A stretch of 64,000 bases of DNA. Source: Pseudooceanicola sp. (GTDB lineage Bacteria; Pseudomonadota; Alphaproteobacteria; Rhodobacterales; Rhodobacteraceae). The notes under the pieces were generated by a model. It did no database searches and was not told where the DNA came from. It was given only the letters and a program-made list of their open reading frames with translations. The position numbers were made by a program, and so were the translations under genes. Every line of letters begins with the position of its first letter. Position 1 is the first letter of the stretch. Shown here in pieces: positions 27,967-36,797 of the stretch. The stretch spans positions 32,856-96,855 of the forward strand of contig PAPR01000048.1 in assembly GCA_002709085.1 (NCBI GenBank). Reading direction: 5' to 3'.

Positions 27967-29563
27967 GCTTGGGCCTCTCTCCGTGTTCGACCGCGGCGAG
28001 GTTTTCCTCGACCGCCTGCCAGTCGGGCTTGTCCGGCGCTTCGGAAATACCGGCCATCATCAAGCCCAGTTCGCGCTCGTCAGCTACAGCCGGATCGCGT
28101 TCGCCCATGAGCTGCCCGTCGAACATCACCGCAATGCGGTCCGAGAGGGAGCGGACCTCGTCCAGCTCGACCGAGACCAGAAGGATCGCCTTGCCCTCAT
28201 CGCGCAGGCGGATGATCTCCTGATGGATGAATTCGATGGCCCCGATATCGACGCCGCGCGTCGGCTGCCCGATCAGCAGCAGGTCAGGGTTCTTTTCGAT
28301 CTCGCGCGCCAGAACGATTTTTTGTTGGTTCCCGCCCGAGAAATTCTTGGCCCTGAGGGTGGGAATGGGCGGGCGGACGTCAAAACGCTCCATCTTGGCG
28401 GCGGATTCCGAGACGATGGCGGCATTGTTCATCAACGGCCCGGCGGACCATTCAGGGTCTCTGTGATAGCCAAAGACCATGTTTTCCCAAGCGGTGAAAT
28501 CGAGGATCAGACCTTCGTCATGGCGATCTTCGGGCACGTGACCGATGCCGCGCGCACGGCGGGACTGCCCGTTGGACCGGTTGCCGGTCAGGTCGATCTG
28601 ATCGCCGTTCATCATGATCGTGCCGGTGCCCGGACGCATGCCGCCCAGAACCTCCAGCAGTTCCGACTGGCCATTCCCTGCGACCCCGGCAATGCCGTAG
28701 ATTTCCCCGGCCCGGACCTCAAAGCTGATGCCCTTGACCCGCTCGACACCGGAGGAATCCATGACCTGCAAATCCTTGACCGACAGGACAACATCACCGG
28801 GATTGGCCGGTTTCTTGTCGACGCGCAGCAGGACCTTGCGGCCCACCATCAACTCGGCGAGTTGCTCTGCACTGGTTTCGGCGGTCTTGACGGTGGCGGT
28901 CATCTCGCCGCGCCGCATGACCGACACGGTGTCGGTATATTCCATGATTTCCCGCAACTTGTGCGTGATCAGGATGATGGTTTTGCCCTCTTTGCGCAGG
29001 TTGTCGAGGATGCGGAACAGGTGGTCGGCCTCGGCGGGCGTGAGAACGCCGGTCGGTTCGTCGAGGATCAGGATATCGGCCTGACGATAGAGCGCCTTGA
29101 GGATCTCGACTCGCTGTTGATGACCGACCGACAGATCCTGCACCAATGCGTCTGGATCGACGTTCAATTCGTACTCTTCGGCCAGTTTCTTCAGCGACTT
29201 TCGCGCCTTGGCGATTGAGGGGCGCAGCAAGGCGCCGTCCTCCGCCCCCAGGATCACGTTCTCAACGACGGTGAAATTCTCCACTAGCTTGAAATGCTGG
29301 AACACCATGCCGATCCCGGCGGCGATGGCGGCCTGACTGTCGGGAATTTCGGTCTTGGTCCCGTTGATAAAGACCTCGCCCTTGTCGGCCTTGTAAAACC
29401 CGTAGAGGATCGACATCAGCGTCGATTTGCCTGCCCCGTTTTCGCCGATGATGCCGTGGATCGTCCCCGGCATGACGCGGATCGAGATGTCCTTGTTCGC
29501 CTGAACCGGGCCGAAGGCTTTGGAGATGCCCTTCAGTTCAATTGCGGGCGCGGGTCCGGTCAT
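27959..29563 (-). CDS. ABC transporter ATP-binding protein, nucleoside type (duplicated ATPase)
   Basis: A 534-residue protein with two ATPase domains. The first has Walker A GENGAGKSTL, signature LSVGHQQRVEIL and Walker B ILILDEPTGVL. The second has a degenerate P loop (GVAGNGQSEL), signature FSGGNQQKIVLAREI and LLIGQPTRGVD, as in sugar and nucleoside importers. The ATG at 29563 has GAGG upstream; the frame open to 29611 is not used. It energises the adjacent permeases. Confidence 0.93.
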   Translation of the reverse strand: MTGPAPAIELKGISKAFGPVQANKDISIRVMPGTIHGIIGENGAGKSTLMSILYGFYKADKGEVFINGTKTEIPDSQAAIAAGIGMVFQHFKLVENFTVVENVILGAEDGALLRPSIAKARKSLKKLAEEYELNVDPDALVQDLSVGHQQRVEILKALYRQADILILDEPTGVLTPAEADHLFRILDNLRKEGKTIILITHKLREIMEYTDTVSVMRRGEMTATVKTAETSAEQLAELMVGRKVLLRVDKKPANPGDVVLSVKDLQVMDSSGVERVKGISFEVRAGEIYGIAGVAGNGQSELLEVLGGMRPGTGTIMMNGDQIDLTGNRSNGQSRRARGIGHVPEDRHDEGLILDFTAWENMVFGYHRDPEWSAGPLMNNAAIVSESAAKMERFDVRPPIPTLRAKNFSGGNQQKIVLAREIEKNPDLLLIGQPTRGVDIGAIEFIHQEIIRLRDEGKAILLVSVELDEVRSLSDRIAVMFDGQLMGERDPAVADERELGLMMAGISEAPDKPDWQAVEENLAAVEHGERPKHG

Positions 29564-29647
29564 CGCTGGCCTCTTTGTCGCTGGCCTTCGCCAGATTGGC
29601 ATAGGCCGCACCCCGAAGGGGGCGGCCCGATCGCATGTCTTAAGGTC

Positions 29648-30643
29648 TCAAAAGTCCAGCGCGGGACAGGTGTTGTCGGACATGTAGTCATGCACCGTCA
29701 GCTCACCGGAGCCGATCTCTTCCTTGGCCTTTTCCACCGCCGCCTTCATCTCGTCCGAGACGAGGGAGGCGTTGTCGTCATCCAGCGCGTAGTCGATGCC
29801 GCCATTGGCGATGCCCATGACATTGATGCCGGTTTCCAGATCAGTGCCCGAACTCATCGCGTCGTAGACCGCGTTGTCGACCCGTTTGAGCATCGACGTC
29901 AGGACCTGGCCCGGATGCATGTAGTTCTGGTTGCTGTCCACGCCGATCGACAGGATGTCCTCATCGGCAGCCGTTTGCAGCACGCCGACCCCGGTGCCAC
30001 CGGCAGCCGCATAGACAACGTCAGCGCCTTGGGAAATCTGCGCCTTGGTCAACTCGGACCCCTTCACCGGATCGTTCCAGGCGGCGGGGGTGGTGCCAGT
30101 CATATTGGCGACGATCTTGGCGTCAGGGTTCACCGCCTGCACGCCCTGGGCATAGCCGCAGGCAAATTTGCGGATCAGCGGAATGTCCATGCCGCCGATA
30201 AAGCCGACGGTGTCGGTTTCCGACGCCATCGCCGCCATCATGCCCACCAGGTAGGAGCCTTCGTGTTCATTGAAGACGACCGAGCGCACATTGGGGGCGT
30301 CCACCACCATATCAATCAGCGCAAACTTCGTATCGGGGTAATCCGGCGCGACCTCGGAGAGCACGTTGCCAAAGGCAAAGCCGGTCATGATGATCGGATT
30401 GTTCCCATTGTCGGCAAAGCGGCGCAGGGCCTGTTCGCGCTGTGCCTCGGACTGCAGCTCGATTTCGCGGAAGGAGTTGCCGGTTTCCTCAGCCCAACGG
30501 CTTGCACCGGTAAAGGCGGCTTCGTTAAACGATTTGTCGAACTTGCCGCCCAGATCGAAGATCAGAGCAGGTTCGGCCAGCGAAGCGCCTGCGCTCAGCG
30601 CGAGGACGGCGGCAGCGCCGAGGAATTTGGTCATCAGTGTCAT
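29648..30643 (-). CDS. BMP-family ABC transporter substrate-binding protein
   Basis: A 331-residue periplasmic receptor with signal peptide (LGAAAVLALSAGASLA, cleaved at about residue 22). The BMP domain shows FDLGGKFDKSFNEAAFTGA, IGFIGGMDIPLIRKFACGY and VYAAAGGTGVGVLQ. Relatives bind purine nucleosides or related bases. GGGAG precedes the ATG at 30643. It is the first gene of the importer operon. A guanine deaminase gene lies about 9 kb away, consistent with purine use but not linked. Confidence 0.92.
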   Translation of the reverse strand: MTLMTKFLGAAAVLALSAGASLAEPALIFDLGGKFDKSFNEAAFTGASRWAEETGNSFREIELQSEAQREQALRRFADNGNNPIIMTGFAFGNVLSEVAPDYPDTKFALIDMVVDAPNVRSVVFNEHEGSYLVGMMAAMASETDTVGFIGGMDIPLIRKFACGYAQGVQAVNPDAKIVANMTGTTPAAWNDPVKGSELTKAQISQGADVVYAAAGGTGVGVLQTAADEDILSIGVDSNQNYMHPGQVLTSMLKRVDNAVYDAMSSGTDLETGINVMGIANGGIDYALDDDNASLVSDEMKAAVEKAKEEIGSGELTVHDYMSDNTCPALDF

Positions 30644-30791
30644 GGTGTTCTCCCAGTTGGCAGGGGACAAATATCTCCGTCCGGCAGACGGCGGATCGGT
30701 GTTGATCACTCGGGATTAAGGCCGCGCCCCAGTCACGGGTCAAGGGTGAATCCAGCTTTAAGCTCGCGCAAAGCCTGAATATTGGATCACG

Positions 30792-31205
30792 TCACGTCAA
30801 GCGTTTGCTGAGAATTTGAGCATCAATCCGAGCATTGTCCGGCCCTTGATAATAACCGCGCCGTTGCCCTGCGATGACCCAGCCGTTTGCCTTGTAAAGC
30901 GCCATCGCCGGCGCGTTGGTGGCGGCCACTTCGAGAAACGCGACGTCTGCCGCGCGGCGCCGGGCCGCCTCATCAAAGGCGGCGAGGCACCGCTGGCCCA
31001 ATCCGGCGCGGCGATGATCGGGGTGGGTCGCGATGGTCAGTAACTCGGCCTCTCCGGCTATGGCGCGCCCGAGGGCAAACGCCGAGCGTTGGGTAACCAG
31101 GAAGACATGCGGTGACGCGAGGAATGCGCCGAATTCGTTCTCGCTCCAGGGTCTGGGCCAGCTAAAGGTGGCGGCGTGCAGGGCTGCAAGCTCTGCCGGG
31201 GTCAC
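30792..31205 (-). CDS. rimI: Ribosomal-protein-alanine N-acetyltransferase (RimI family)
   Basis: A 137-residue GNAT acetyltransferase. The acetyl-CoA loop is RRAGLGQRCL and the following ATNAPAMALYKANGW is typical of RimI. It begins with GTG overlapping the tsaB stop (GTGA). The tsaB-rimI pairing is widespread and supports the RimI call; substrate (ribosomal S18) is family inference. Confidence 0.88.
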   Translation of the reverse strand: MTPAELAALHAATFSWPRPWSENEFGAFLASPHVFLVTQRSAFALGRAIAGEAELLTIATHPDHRRAGLGQRCLAAFDEAARRRAADVAFLEVAATNAPAMALYKANGWVIAGQRRGYYQGPDNARIDAQILSKRLT

Positions 31206-31771
31206 GCCACGATCTCTGGCGGGGCGTCACGGGGCGGGGCGGCGTCCGCGGGACGTAGATACAAAGGTGCGGGGGGTGCACAGGTGGCGGGGTCGACCCG
31301 TGCGGCAAGCCGCGCGATTGTGATCGCCAGCTCGACCGGGGGGGGCGGCAGCTTGACTTCGGGGGCTGCATCCGCCGCGATGGCTTCCGGCTCGGACGCG
31401 CCGGGCCGCAGCAGGTGAAGCGTGCCGCGAGGGGCCGGAACAGCCGCTGCCGCGCCGGGCCAAAGGAGGCGAATGACCTCAAAGGTCGAGACGCCGATCG
31501 CAGGAATGTCACGGGACAGCGACAACCCACGGGCGGCGGCGACGGCGATACGGGTGCCGGTAAAATTGCCGGGGCCAGTGCCGACACCGATGCGCGTCAT
31601 GTCGCTAAGCGGTCGGCCCGCCTTGTCGAGAACCGCCTGCAGCAGCGGGAACAGCCGTTCCGCCTGGCCGCGTGTCATTTCTTCGGCCTGTGCGGCCAGA
31701 ACCTCGTCACCGTCGAGGACGGCAGCGGCGCAATGACCGGCCGAGGTATCAAAGGCGAGGATCAGGGCCAT
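31202..31771 (-). CDS. tsaB: tRNA threonylcarbamoyladenosine synthase subunit TsaB
   Basis: A 189-residue ASKHA-fold protein that bridges TsaD and TsaE in t6A37 formation on ANN-decoding tRNAs. It opens LILAFDTSAGHCAAAVLDG and has GVGTGPGNFTGTRIAVAAARGLS, the diagnostic block. The proline/alanine-rich C-terminal part is short and variable. tsaC, the first enzyme of the same pathway, is at the right end of the window. Confidence 0.94.
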   Translation of the reverse strand: MALILAFDTSAGHCAAAVLDGDEVLAAQAEEMTRGQAERLFPLLQAVLDKAGRPLSDMTRIGVGTGPGNFTGTRIAVAAARGLSLSRDIPAIGVSTFEVIRLLWPGAAAAVPAPRGTLHLLRPGASEPEAIAADAAPEVKLPPPPVELAITIARLAARVDPATCAPPAPLYLRPADAAPPRDAPPEIVA

Positions 31772-31843
31772 GTGTCAGGATGGCTCTTTTCGGTCAGGCT
31801 GAAAGGAACGGCTTCCATCCTCGGGACGAGACGCAGAGTGCCG

Positions 31844-32407
31844 TCAGACGGCAACCGGACGCACCTCTGTCACCTCGGGAATGTAGTGGCGCAACAGGTT
31901 CTCGATCCCCATCTTCAGGGTCAGAGTGGAGGACGGGCAGCCCGCGCAGGCCCCCTGCATATGCAGATAGACGACGCCGCGATCAAAACCGTGAAAGGTA
32001 ATATCGCCCCCGTCCTGCGCCACTGCCGGACGCACCCGCGTGTCGAGCAATTCCTTGATCTGGCCGACGATTTCGCCGTCCTCGCCAGTATGTTCCGCAT
32101 GACCGGATGCCGGTTGATCACCAGATTCCATGACCGGCTGGCCGGACTGGAAATGCTCCATGATGGCGCCGAGCAGGGCGGGCTTTATGTGATCCCACTG
32201 CACCGCGTCGGCCTTGGTCACGGTGACGAAATCGGTACCGAAAAAGACCCCCGAGACACCATCGACCGCAAAGATGCGGGCGGCGAGAGGCGATTTTTCG
32301 GCTGTGTCGGCCGTGGGGAAGTCCGCGGTGCCCGCCTCCAGCACGGTTTGACCGGGCAGGAACTTCAGTGTCGCCGGGTTCGGCGTGGATTCTGTCTGAA
32401 TGAACAT
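31844..32407 (-). CDS. NifU-family Fe-S cluster scaffold protein (NfuA type)
   Basis: A 187-residue two-domain protein. An N-terminal Nfu_N domain (MFIQTESTPNPATLKFLPG) is followed by a C-terminal NifU domain with the cluster-binding CAGC in MQGACAGCPSSTLTLK. It carries or delivers Fe-S clusters in the cytoplasm. A palindrome matching the Irr/ICE box lies 60 nt upstream (32467-32483), so iron-dependent control is likely. Confidence 0.93.
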   Translation of the reverse strand: MFIQTESTPNPATLKFLPGQTVLEAGTADFPTADTAEKSPLAARIFAVDGVSGVFFGTDFVTVTKADAVQWDHIKPALLGAIMEHFQSGQPVMESGDQPASGHAEHTGEDGEIVGQIKELLDTRVRPAVAQDGGDITFHGFDRGVVYLHMQGACAGCPSSTLTLKMGIENLLRHYIPEVTEVRPVAV

Positions 32408-32466
32408 CTGCGGCTCCCTCGTTGGTCAGGTTACTGATATGCGCCTCGCGGTGCGGAGAGTCAAGA

Positions 32467-32483
32467 TTTAGAACGGTTCTAAT
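32467..32483. promoter_or_regulatory. Candidate iron control element (Irr/ICE box)
   Basis: TTTAGAACGGTTCTAAT matches the TTTAGAA-N3-TTCTAAA pattern of the alphaproteobacterial Irr binding site; its core TTAGAAC-G-GTTCTAA (32468-32482) is perfectly symmetric. It lies 60 nt before the NifU-family start. Confidence 0.6.
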
Positions 32484-32611
32484 TGGTCGGTGATGTCGCG
32501 CCGGCGGCTGGCGAAACGGTTCGGAGCAACCGCAGCGGCGGGTCCGTTCCTTGGTGATGGCGACCGGTCGCCCGTGTCCACGCCCATGCCCAAGACGTGC
32601 GATCCGGGGTG

Positions 32612-33067
32612 TTACGTGATCGCTTCCAGCTTTTCCTTGGACAGGTCGCCGGGAACGATGGTGATCGGGACCGGCAGCGAGCTGGAGGCGCGCACCAATT
32701 GGCTGACCAGCGGACCCGGGCCGCCCTTTTCGCTGCCTGCGCCCAAGACCAGAACGCCGATCTCCGGGTCGTCCTTGATCTGAGCGAGGATTTCGGTCAC
32801 CGCAGCCCCTTCCCGGATCACCAACTCGGGATCGAGTCCCTGGCGGTCCCGCATCCATTTCGCGAAGACCTCGTAATGGACCACAATCCGCTCACGCGCT
32901 TCTTCGCGCATGATGTCGGCGACGCCGATCCAGTGTTGAAATTCCTCGGGCGGAATGATCGACAGGATCGCCACGCCGCCGCCGGTTTTGGCGGCCCGCA
33001 TGGCGGCGAACCGCATGGCGTTCAGGCATTCGCGGCTGTCATCGAGAATGACGAGAAATTTACGCAT
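32612..33067 (-). CDS. Universal stress protein (UspA family)
   Basis: A 151-residue Usp domain. MRKFLVILDDSRECLNAMRFAAMRAAKTGG is the N-terminal strand-loop with the ATP-contacting Asp, and VLVLGAGSEKGGPGPLVSQL carries the G2xG9GS-type nucleotide-binding loop in a degenerate form. CAGGAG precedes the ATG at 33067. It is followed by a 14-nt palindrome GGCGACCGGTCGCC (32559-32572) of unknown role, before the NifU gene. Confidence 0.88.
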   Translation of the reverse strand: MRKFLVILDDSRECLNAMRFAAMRAAKTGGGVAILSIIPPEEFQHWIGVADIMREEARERIVVHYEVFAKWMRDRQGLDPELVIREGAAVTEILAQIKDDPEIGVLVLGAGSEKGGPGPLVSQLVRASSSLPVPITIVPGDLSKEKLEAIT

Positions 33068-33159
33068 TGCACACTCCTGTTCGTCGGAAATTATGGCGGA
33101 TGGGGATGGGCACGTCCATTGTCGAAATAAATTGCCTGAGGTCGGACAAGATTGTTCGG

Positions 33160-33188
33160 TTGACGTCAGTGGCGCGACCGGGCTAACG
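33160..33188 (+). promoter_or_regulatory. rnpB promoter
   Basis: TTGACG (33160-33165), a 17-nt spacer and CTAACG (33183-33188). A start about 7 nt later would fall at 33195-33196, exactly where the P1 helix of the RNase P RNA begins. Confidence 0.7.
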
Positions 33189-33195
33189 GCTGGCA

Positions 33196-33588
<393 letters not shown>

Positions 33589-33786
33589 TATACTGCAATG
33601 TTTCGCAATCCGGCCCTCGGCGGCGTGGGTACCACCGCCGCCTCGGCTAATTGTCCTTATACCGCGATATACGGCGATGCGATGGCGTTTTGCGTCGGGT
33701 TGGGTGTTGACTCAGGGTGGCGTCTAGGTAAAAGGCAGCTTCAAGATATTTCGCGGGCGCGGTGCGTCCGGTGCAGGAGACTGAAA

Positions 33787-33954
33787 ATGGCGAAGCCGAC
33801 GACCATCAAAATCCGTTTGAACTCGACCGCGGGCACGGGCCATTTCTACGTGACCAAAAAGAACGCGCGTACCATGACCGAAAAGATGGCGGTCCGTAAA
33901 TACGACCCCGTGGTGCGGAAGCATGTCGAGTACAAGGAAGGCAAGATCAAGTAA
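33787..33954 (+). CDS. rpmG: 50S ribosomal protein L33
   Basis: A 55-residue ribosomal protein: [20 protein letters not shown], then [21 protein letters not shown] and a basic tail. It lacks the zinc-binding cysteines (C-minus form). AGGAGA lies 6 nt before the ATG. A strong terminator follows, so the gene is monocistronic. Confidence 0.97.
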   Translation: MAKPTTIKIRLNSTAGTGHFYVTKKNARTMTEKMAVRKYDPVVRKHVEYKEGKIK

Positions 33955-33977
33955 GATCAAAACCCTTCAGACAGACA

Positions 33978-34012
33978 TGAAAGGCCGCGCCGCAGAGCGC
34001 GGCCTTTTCATT
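33978..34012 (+). terminator. Intrinsic terminator after rpmG
   Basis: AAAGGCCGCGC (33980-33990), loop CGCAGA, GCGCGGCCTTT (33997-34007), followed by TCATTTT. Confidence 0.9.
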
Positions 34013-34065
34013 TTGCCGGTCCGCCTCTGCCTCAGCCACCAGATCGCAGTGACGAGGACCGACCG

Positions 34066-34620
34066 ATGCTTATCCCCCACGAACGCCAATTACCGCCGCC
34101 GAATGCCGGAGCGATGGATACAGCCCTGCGCCCGGCGATGCCTGCGGATACCGAAGCGGTCGGCCGGATGCTTGCGCGATCCTACCGCGCCCTGCTGGCC
34201 GATGACTACGAACCGGCCTTGCTGCGTGAGGCGCTGCCGCTGATTTCCGTCGCGCGCCCCGGCCTGATTAGTTGTGGCACCTATTACCTGATCGAACAGG
34301 AGGACCGCGTTTTGGCCGCTGGCGGTTGGACGGACGTATCGCCCCACGGGGCGCCGGGCCGCGCCGGTGTGGGGCATCTGCGTCATCTCGCAACGGATCC
34401 ATTGGTTGCGCGTTGCGGGTATGGCTCGCGCCTATTGGGCCAGGTGATCCAATCGGCGCGGGCCGCCGGGATCACCGATCTCAGGTGTCAAAGCACGCTG
34501 ACAGCCGTGCCGTTTCATGCCGCACACGGGTTCACGGTTGTGGGTGAGATCGACGTACGCCTTCCGACGGGCGTGCTGTTCCCGGCGGTTCAGATGCGTT
34601 GGTTGGACGACGGCGATTGA
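34066..34620 (+). CDS. GNAT family N-acetyltransferase
   Basis: A 184-residue acetyltransferase. The conserved core runs LRHLATDPLVARCGYGSRLLGQVIQSARAAG, where RCGYGSRL is the acetyl-CoA loop, and ends with HAAHGFTVVGEIDV. Two starts are possible: ATG 34066 (GAGGA upstream) or ATG 34114 (CCGGAG upstream, MDTALRPAMP, closer to the usual family N-terminus). Substrate unknown. Confidence 0.85.
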   Translation: MLIPHERQLPPPNAGAMDTALRPAMPADTEAVGRMLARSYRALLADDYEPALLREALPLISVARPGLISCGTYYLIEQEDRVLAAGGWTDVSPHGAPGRAGVGHLRHLATDPLVARCGYGSRLLGQVIQSARAAGITDLRCQSTLTAVPFHAAHGFTVVGEIDVRLPTGVLFPAVQMRWLDDGD

Positions 34621-34660
34621 GGGCGCCCCAGACCTCATAGAGAATAGCAGCCCCGTAACG

Positions 34661-34693
34661 AAAAAGGGCCGGTCACACGGACCGGCCCTTTTT
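34661..34693. terminator. Bidirectional intrinsic terminator
   Basis: AAAAAGGGCCGGTC (34661-34674), loop ACACG, GACCGGCCCTTTTT (34680-34693): a 9-bp GC stem flanked by A5 and T5, placed between the convergent acetyltransferase and BI-1 genes, and able to stop both. Confidence 0.92.
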
Positions 34694-34711
34694 GAGTTGG
34701 TGCCTGGCTGT

Positions 34712-35449
34712 TTACTCGCGGTTGCCCATGAGTTGCAGCAGGAACATGAACATGTTGATGAAGTCGAGGTAGAGGTTCAGCGCGCCCATGATGGCCGCCT
34801 TGCCCAACCATTCGCTGTCACCGTTGTGCGCGTGCTGGAGGTAGGTCGTCTTGATCTTTTGCGTGTCATAGGCGGTCAGCCCGGCAAAGATCAGCACGCC
34901 GATGATCGTGATCGCGAATTGCAGCGCCGAGGAGGCGATGAACATGTTGATGATCATCGCGACGACCAGCCCGATCACGCCCATGATCAGGAAGGAGCCC
35001 ATGCCGGACAGGTCCTTTTTGGTCACGTAGCCATAAAGCGACAGACCCGCAAATGCGATTGAGGTGACGAGGAAGACCTGCGCGATGGAAAAGCCGGTGA
35101 AGGCGACAAAGATCCACGACAGCGACAGGCCCATCACAGCCGCGAAGGCGTAAAAGAACAGTTGCGCGCTGGCTGCCGAGAGCTTGTTGATCATTGCGCT
35201 GAAGGCAAAGACCATGATCAGCGGGGCGAACATGACGATCCAGCCCAGAATGTTGGGCTGCAATGTCGCGGGGTCACGGAAGATCGAGAGCAAGGCCGGG
35301 CTGGTCCCGACGGCCCAGGCCACCAGGAATGTCAGCGCCATGCCTACGGACATGGTGCCGTAAACCTTGTTCATATGGGCGCGAAGCCCTGCGTCGATGG
35401 CCGCCGACCGGGTGCCGGCCGTCGCGCGCATCGTGTTAAAGTCAGCCAT
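34712..35449 (-). CDS. Bax inhibitor-1 / YccA family membrane protein
   Basis: A 245-residue inner-membrane protein with seven predicted helices. VYGTMSVGMALTFLVAWAVG, the SWIFVAFTGFSIAQVFLVTS region and GLTAYDTQKIKTTYL near the C-terminus are family marks. CGGAGG precedes the ATG at 35449. Members influence membrane-protein quality control (YccA) or act as ion leak channels; the role here is not known. Confidence 0.93.
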   Translation of the reverse strand: MADFNTMRATAGTRSAAIDAGLRAHMNKVYGTMSVGMALTFLVAWAVGTSPALLSIFRDPATLQPNILGWIVMFAPLIMVFAFSAMINKLSAASAQLFFYAFAAVMGLSLSWIFVAFTGFSIAQVFLVTSIAFAGLSLYGYVTKKDLSGMGSFLIMGVIGLVVAMIINMFIASSALQFAITIIGVLIFAGLTAYDTQKIKTTYLQHAHNGDSEWLGKAAIMGALNLYLDFINMFMFLLQLMGNRE

Positions 35450-35558
35450 TGAAGCCTCCGATAGATTGAACCCTGTCCCGAAAGGGACGCTCGGGTCCAA
35501 TATTGGCTAGCTTGGCGGTCTTTTCAAGATGGCGCAGTGGCCGGATAAGTCAGAAAAA

Positions 35559-35771
35559 TTACTTTAGCCAGTTGCTGGGAACATCCCAGACCGGTCGGGC
35601 GGCTTCGCGGCGGGCTTGAGCCTCGGTCACGCCGATATCTTCCAGGGCGCGATCATCCAGGTCGGCCAGCGCCTGACGCGACCGGCCCAGCGCGAGAAGA
35701 GAGAAGGTCGCGCCGATCAGTGAGAGGGGGCGTGATGAGGTGATGGCGATGCGTTGAGACAGGGTCGACAT
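35559..35771 (-). CDS. DUF1127 domain-containing small protein
   Basis: A 70-residue basic protein with the DUF1127 core ALADLDDRALEDIGVTEAQARREAARPVWD. Such proteins affect RNA turnover and phosphate/carbon metabolism in relatives. It is divergent from the LysR gene with 126 nt between, containing an AT-rich stretch (TATATGTTGATGTATATGG) where both promoters may lie. Confidence 0.9.
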   Translation of the reverse strand: MSTLSQRIAITSSRPLSLIGATFSLLALGRSRQALADLDDRALEDIGVTEAQARREAARPVWDVPSNWLK

Positions 35772-35897
35772 GAGAGGTGCCTTTCGATTCGGTGATGCTA
35801 AATGCCCGTGTTGATGATATATGTTGATGTATATGGCTGACTGTGTTCATTATTGGAAATGAATGTTTCTGACGACTTGCATCACAGGATTTGATGA

Positions 35898-36797
35898 ATG
35901 AGAAATCTCGACATGACCGCCCTTCGGAGCTTTGTGGCCGTTGCAGATCACGGAGGTGTGACGCGCGCCGCCGGTGTGCTGAATTTCACGCAATCTGCGG
36001 TGTCCATGCAGCTGAAACGACTGGAGGAGATGCTCGACGTGGTGCTTTTGAACCGCTCCAACCGCAAGATCGCGCTGACCGCGAGTGGCGAGCAGTTGCT
36101 GGGCTACGCTCGTCGGATCATAGACATGAATGACGAGGCGATGTCGCGGCTGACCAGTGAGATCTTTGAGGGCGAGATCGTCATCGGTGTTCCGCACGAC
36201 ATTGTTTATCCCGTGATCCCCCGTGTCCTGCAACGGTTCAACGCCGAATTTCCGAGGATGAAGGTTCAACTGGTCTCGGCCTATACATCCAAGCTGAAAG
36301 CGGATTTCAATCGCGGGATGGCGGATGTCATCCTGACCACCGAGGCGTCTCCGGATGCGGAGGGCGAGGTGCTGGATATCCGCCGCATGTGCTGGGTCGG
36401 CGCGCCGGGGGGCACGGCGTTCCGTCAGCGGCCCCTGCGCTTTGCCTCTGCGCGCACCTGTATTTTCCGGGGCGATGTAATCCGGGCGATGGAGGCCGAA
36501 GGTATCGATTGGGAAAATGCGGTCGAGACCGAGCAGGACCGCACCGTTGAAGCGACCATTTCCGCCGACCTCGCCATCGGCGCGATGATCGAGGGGACGG
36601 AGCCTGCGCAATTAACCCAGATCGAACACCACGGTGAATTGCCTAAGCTGGGGATGCAGAAGATCTGCATGTATGCGCAGGATCGCGGGGCCGGGCAGGT
36701 GCTGGAACGGCTGACCGGGATGTTGCGGGCCAGTTATACCGGTGGCGAAGCGCTGGGCCGCACCGCACACCAGACATCCGATCTGGTTACAGCGTAA
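35898..36797 (+). CDS. LysR-type transcriptional regulator
   Basis: A 299-residue regulator with an N-terminal winged helix (LRSFVAVADHGGVTRAAGVLNFTQSAVSMQLKRLEEML) and a C-terminal effector domain. CAGGA lies before the ATG. The neighbouring divergent DUF1127 gene is a possible target. The last 11 nt overlap the 3' end of the convergent quinone oxidoreductase gene. Effector unknown. Confidence 0.93.
   Translation: MRNLDMTALRSFVAVADHGGVTRAAGVLNFTQSAVSMQLKRLEEMLDVVLLNRSNRKIALTASGEQLLGYARRIIDMNDEAMSRLTSEIFEGEIVIGVPHDIVYPVIPRVLQRFNAEFPRMKVQLVSAYTSKLKADFNRGMADVILTTEASPDAEGEVLDIRRMCWVGAPGGTAFRQRPLRFASARTCIFRGDVIRAMEAEGIDWENAVETEQDRTVEATISADLAIGAMIEGTEPAQLTQIEHHGELPKLGMQKICMYAQDRGAGQVLERLTGMLRASYTGGEALGRTAHQTSDLVTA

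Noticed and set aside
27845..29218. 457-codon plus-strand frame opposite the nucleoside transporter ATPase
   Set aside because: Antisense shadow; no start signal or domain.
32559..32572. 14-nt palindrome GGCGACCGGTCGCC between the universal stress and NifU genes
   Set aside because: Short GC-rich palindromes are expected by chance at this base composition; no T run and no second copy nearby.
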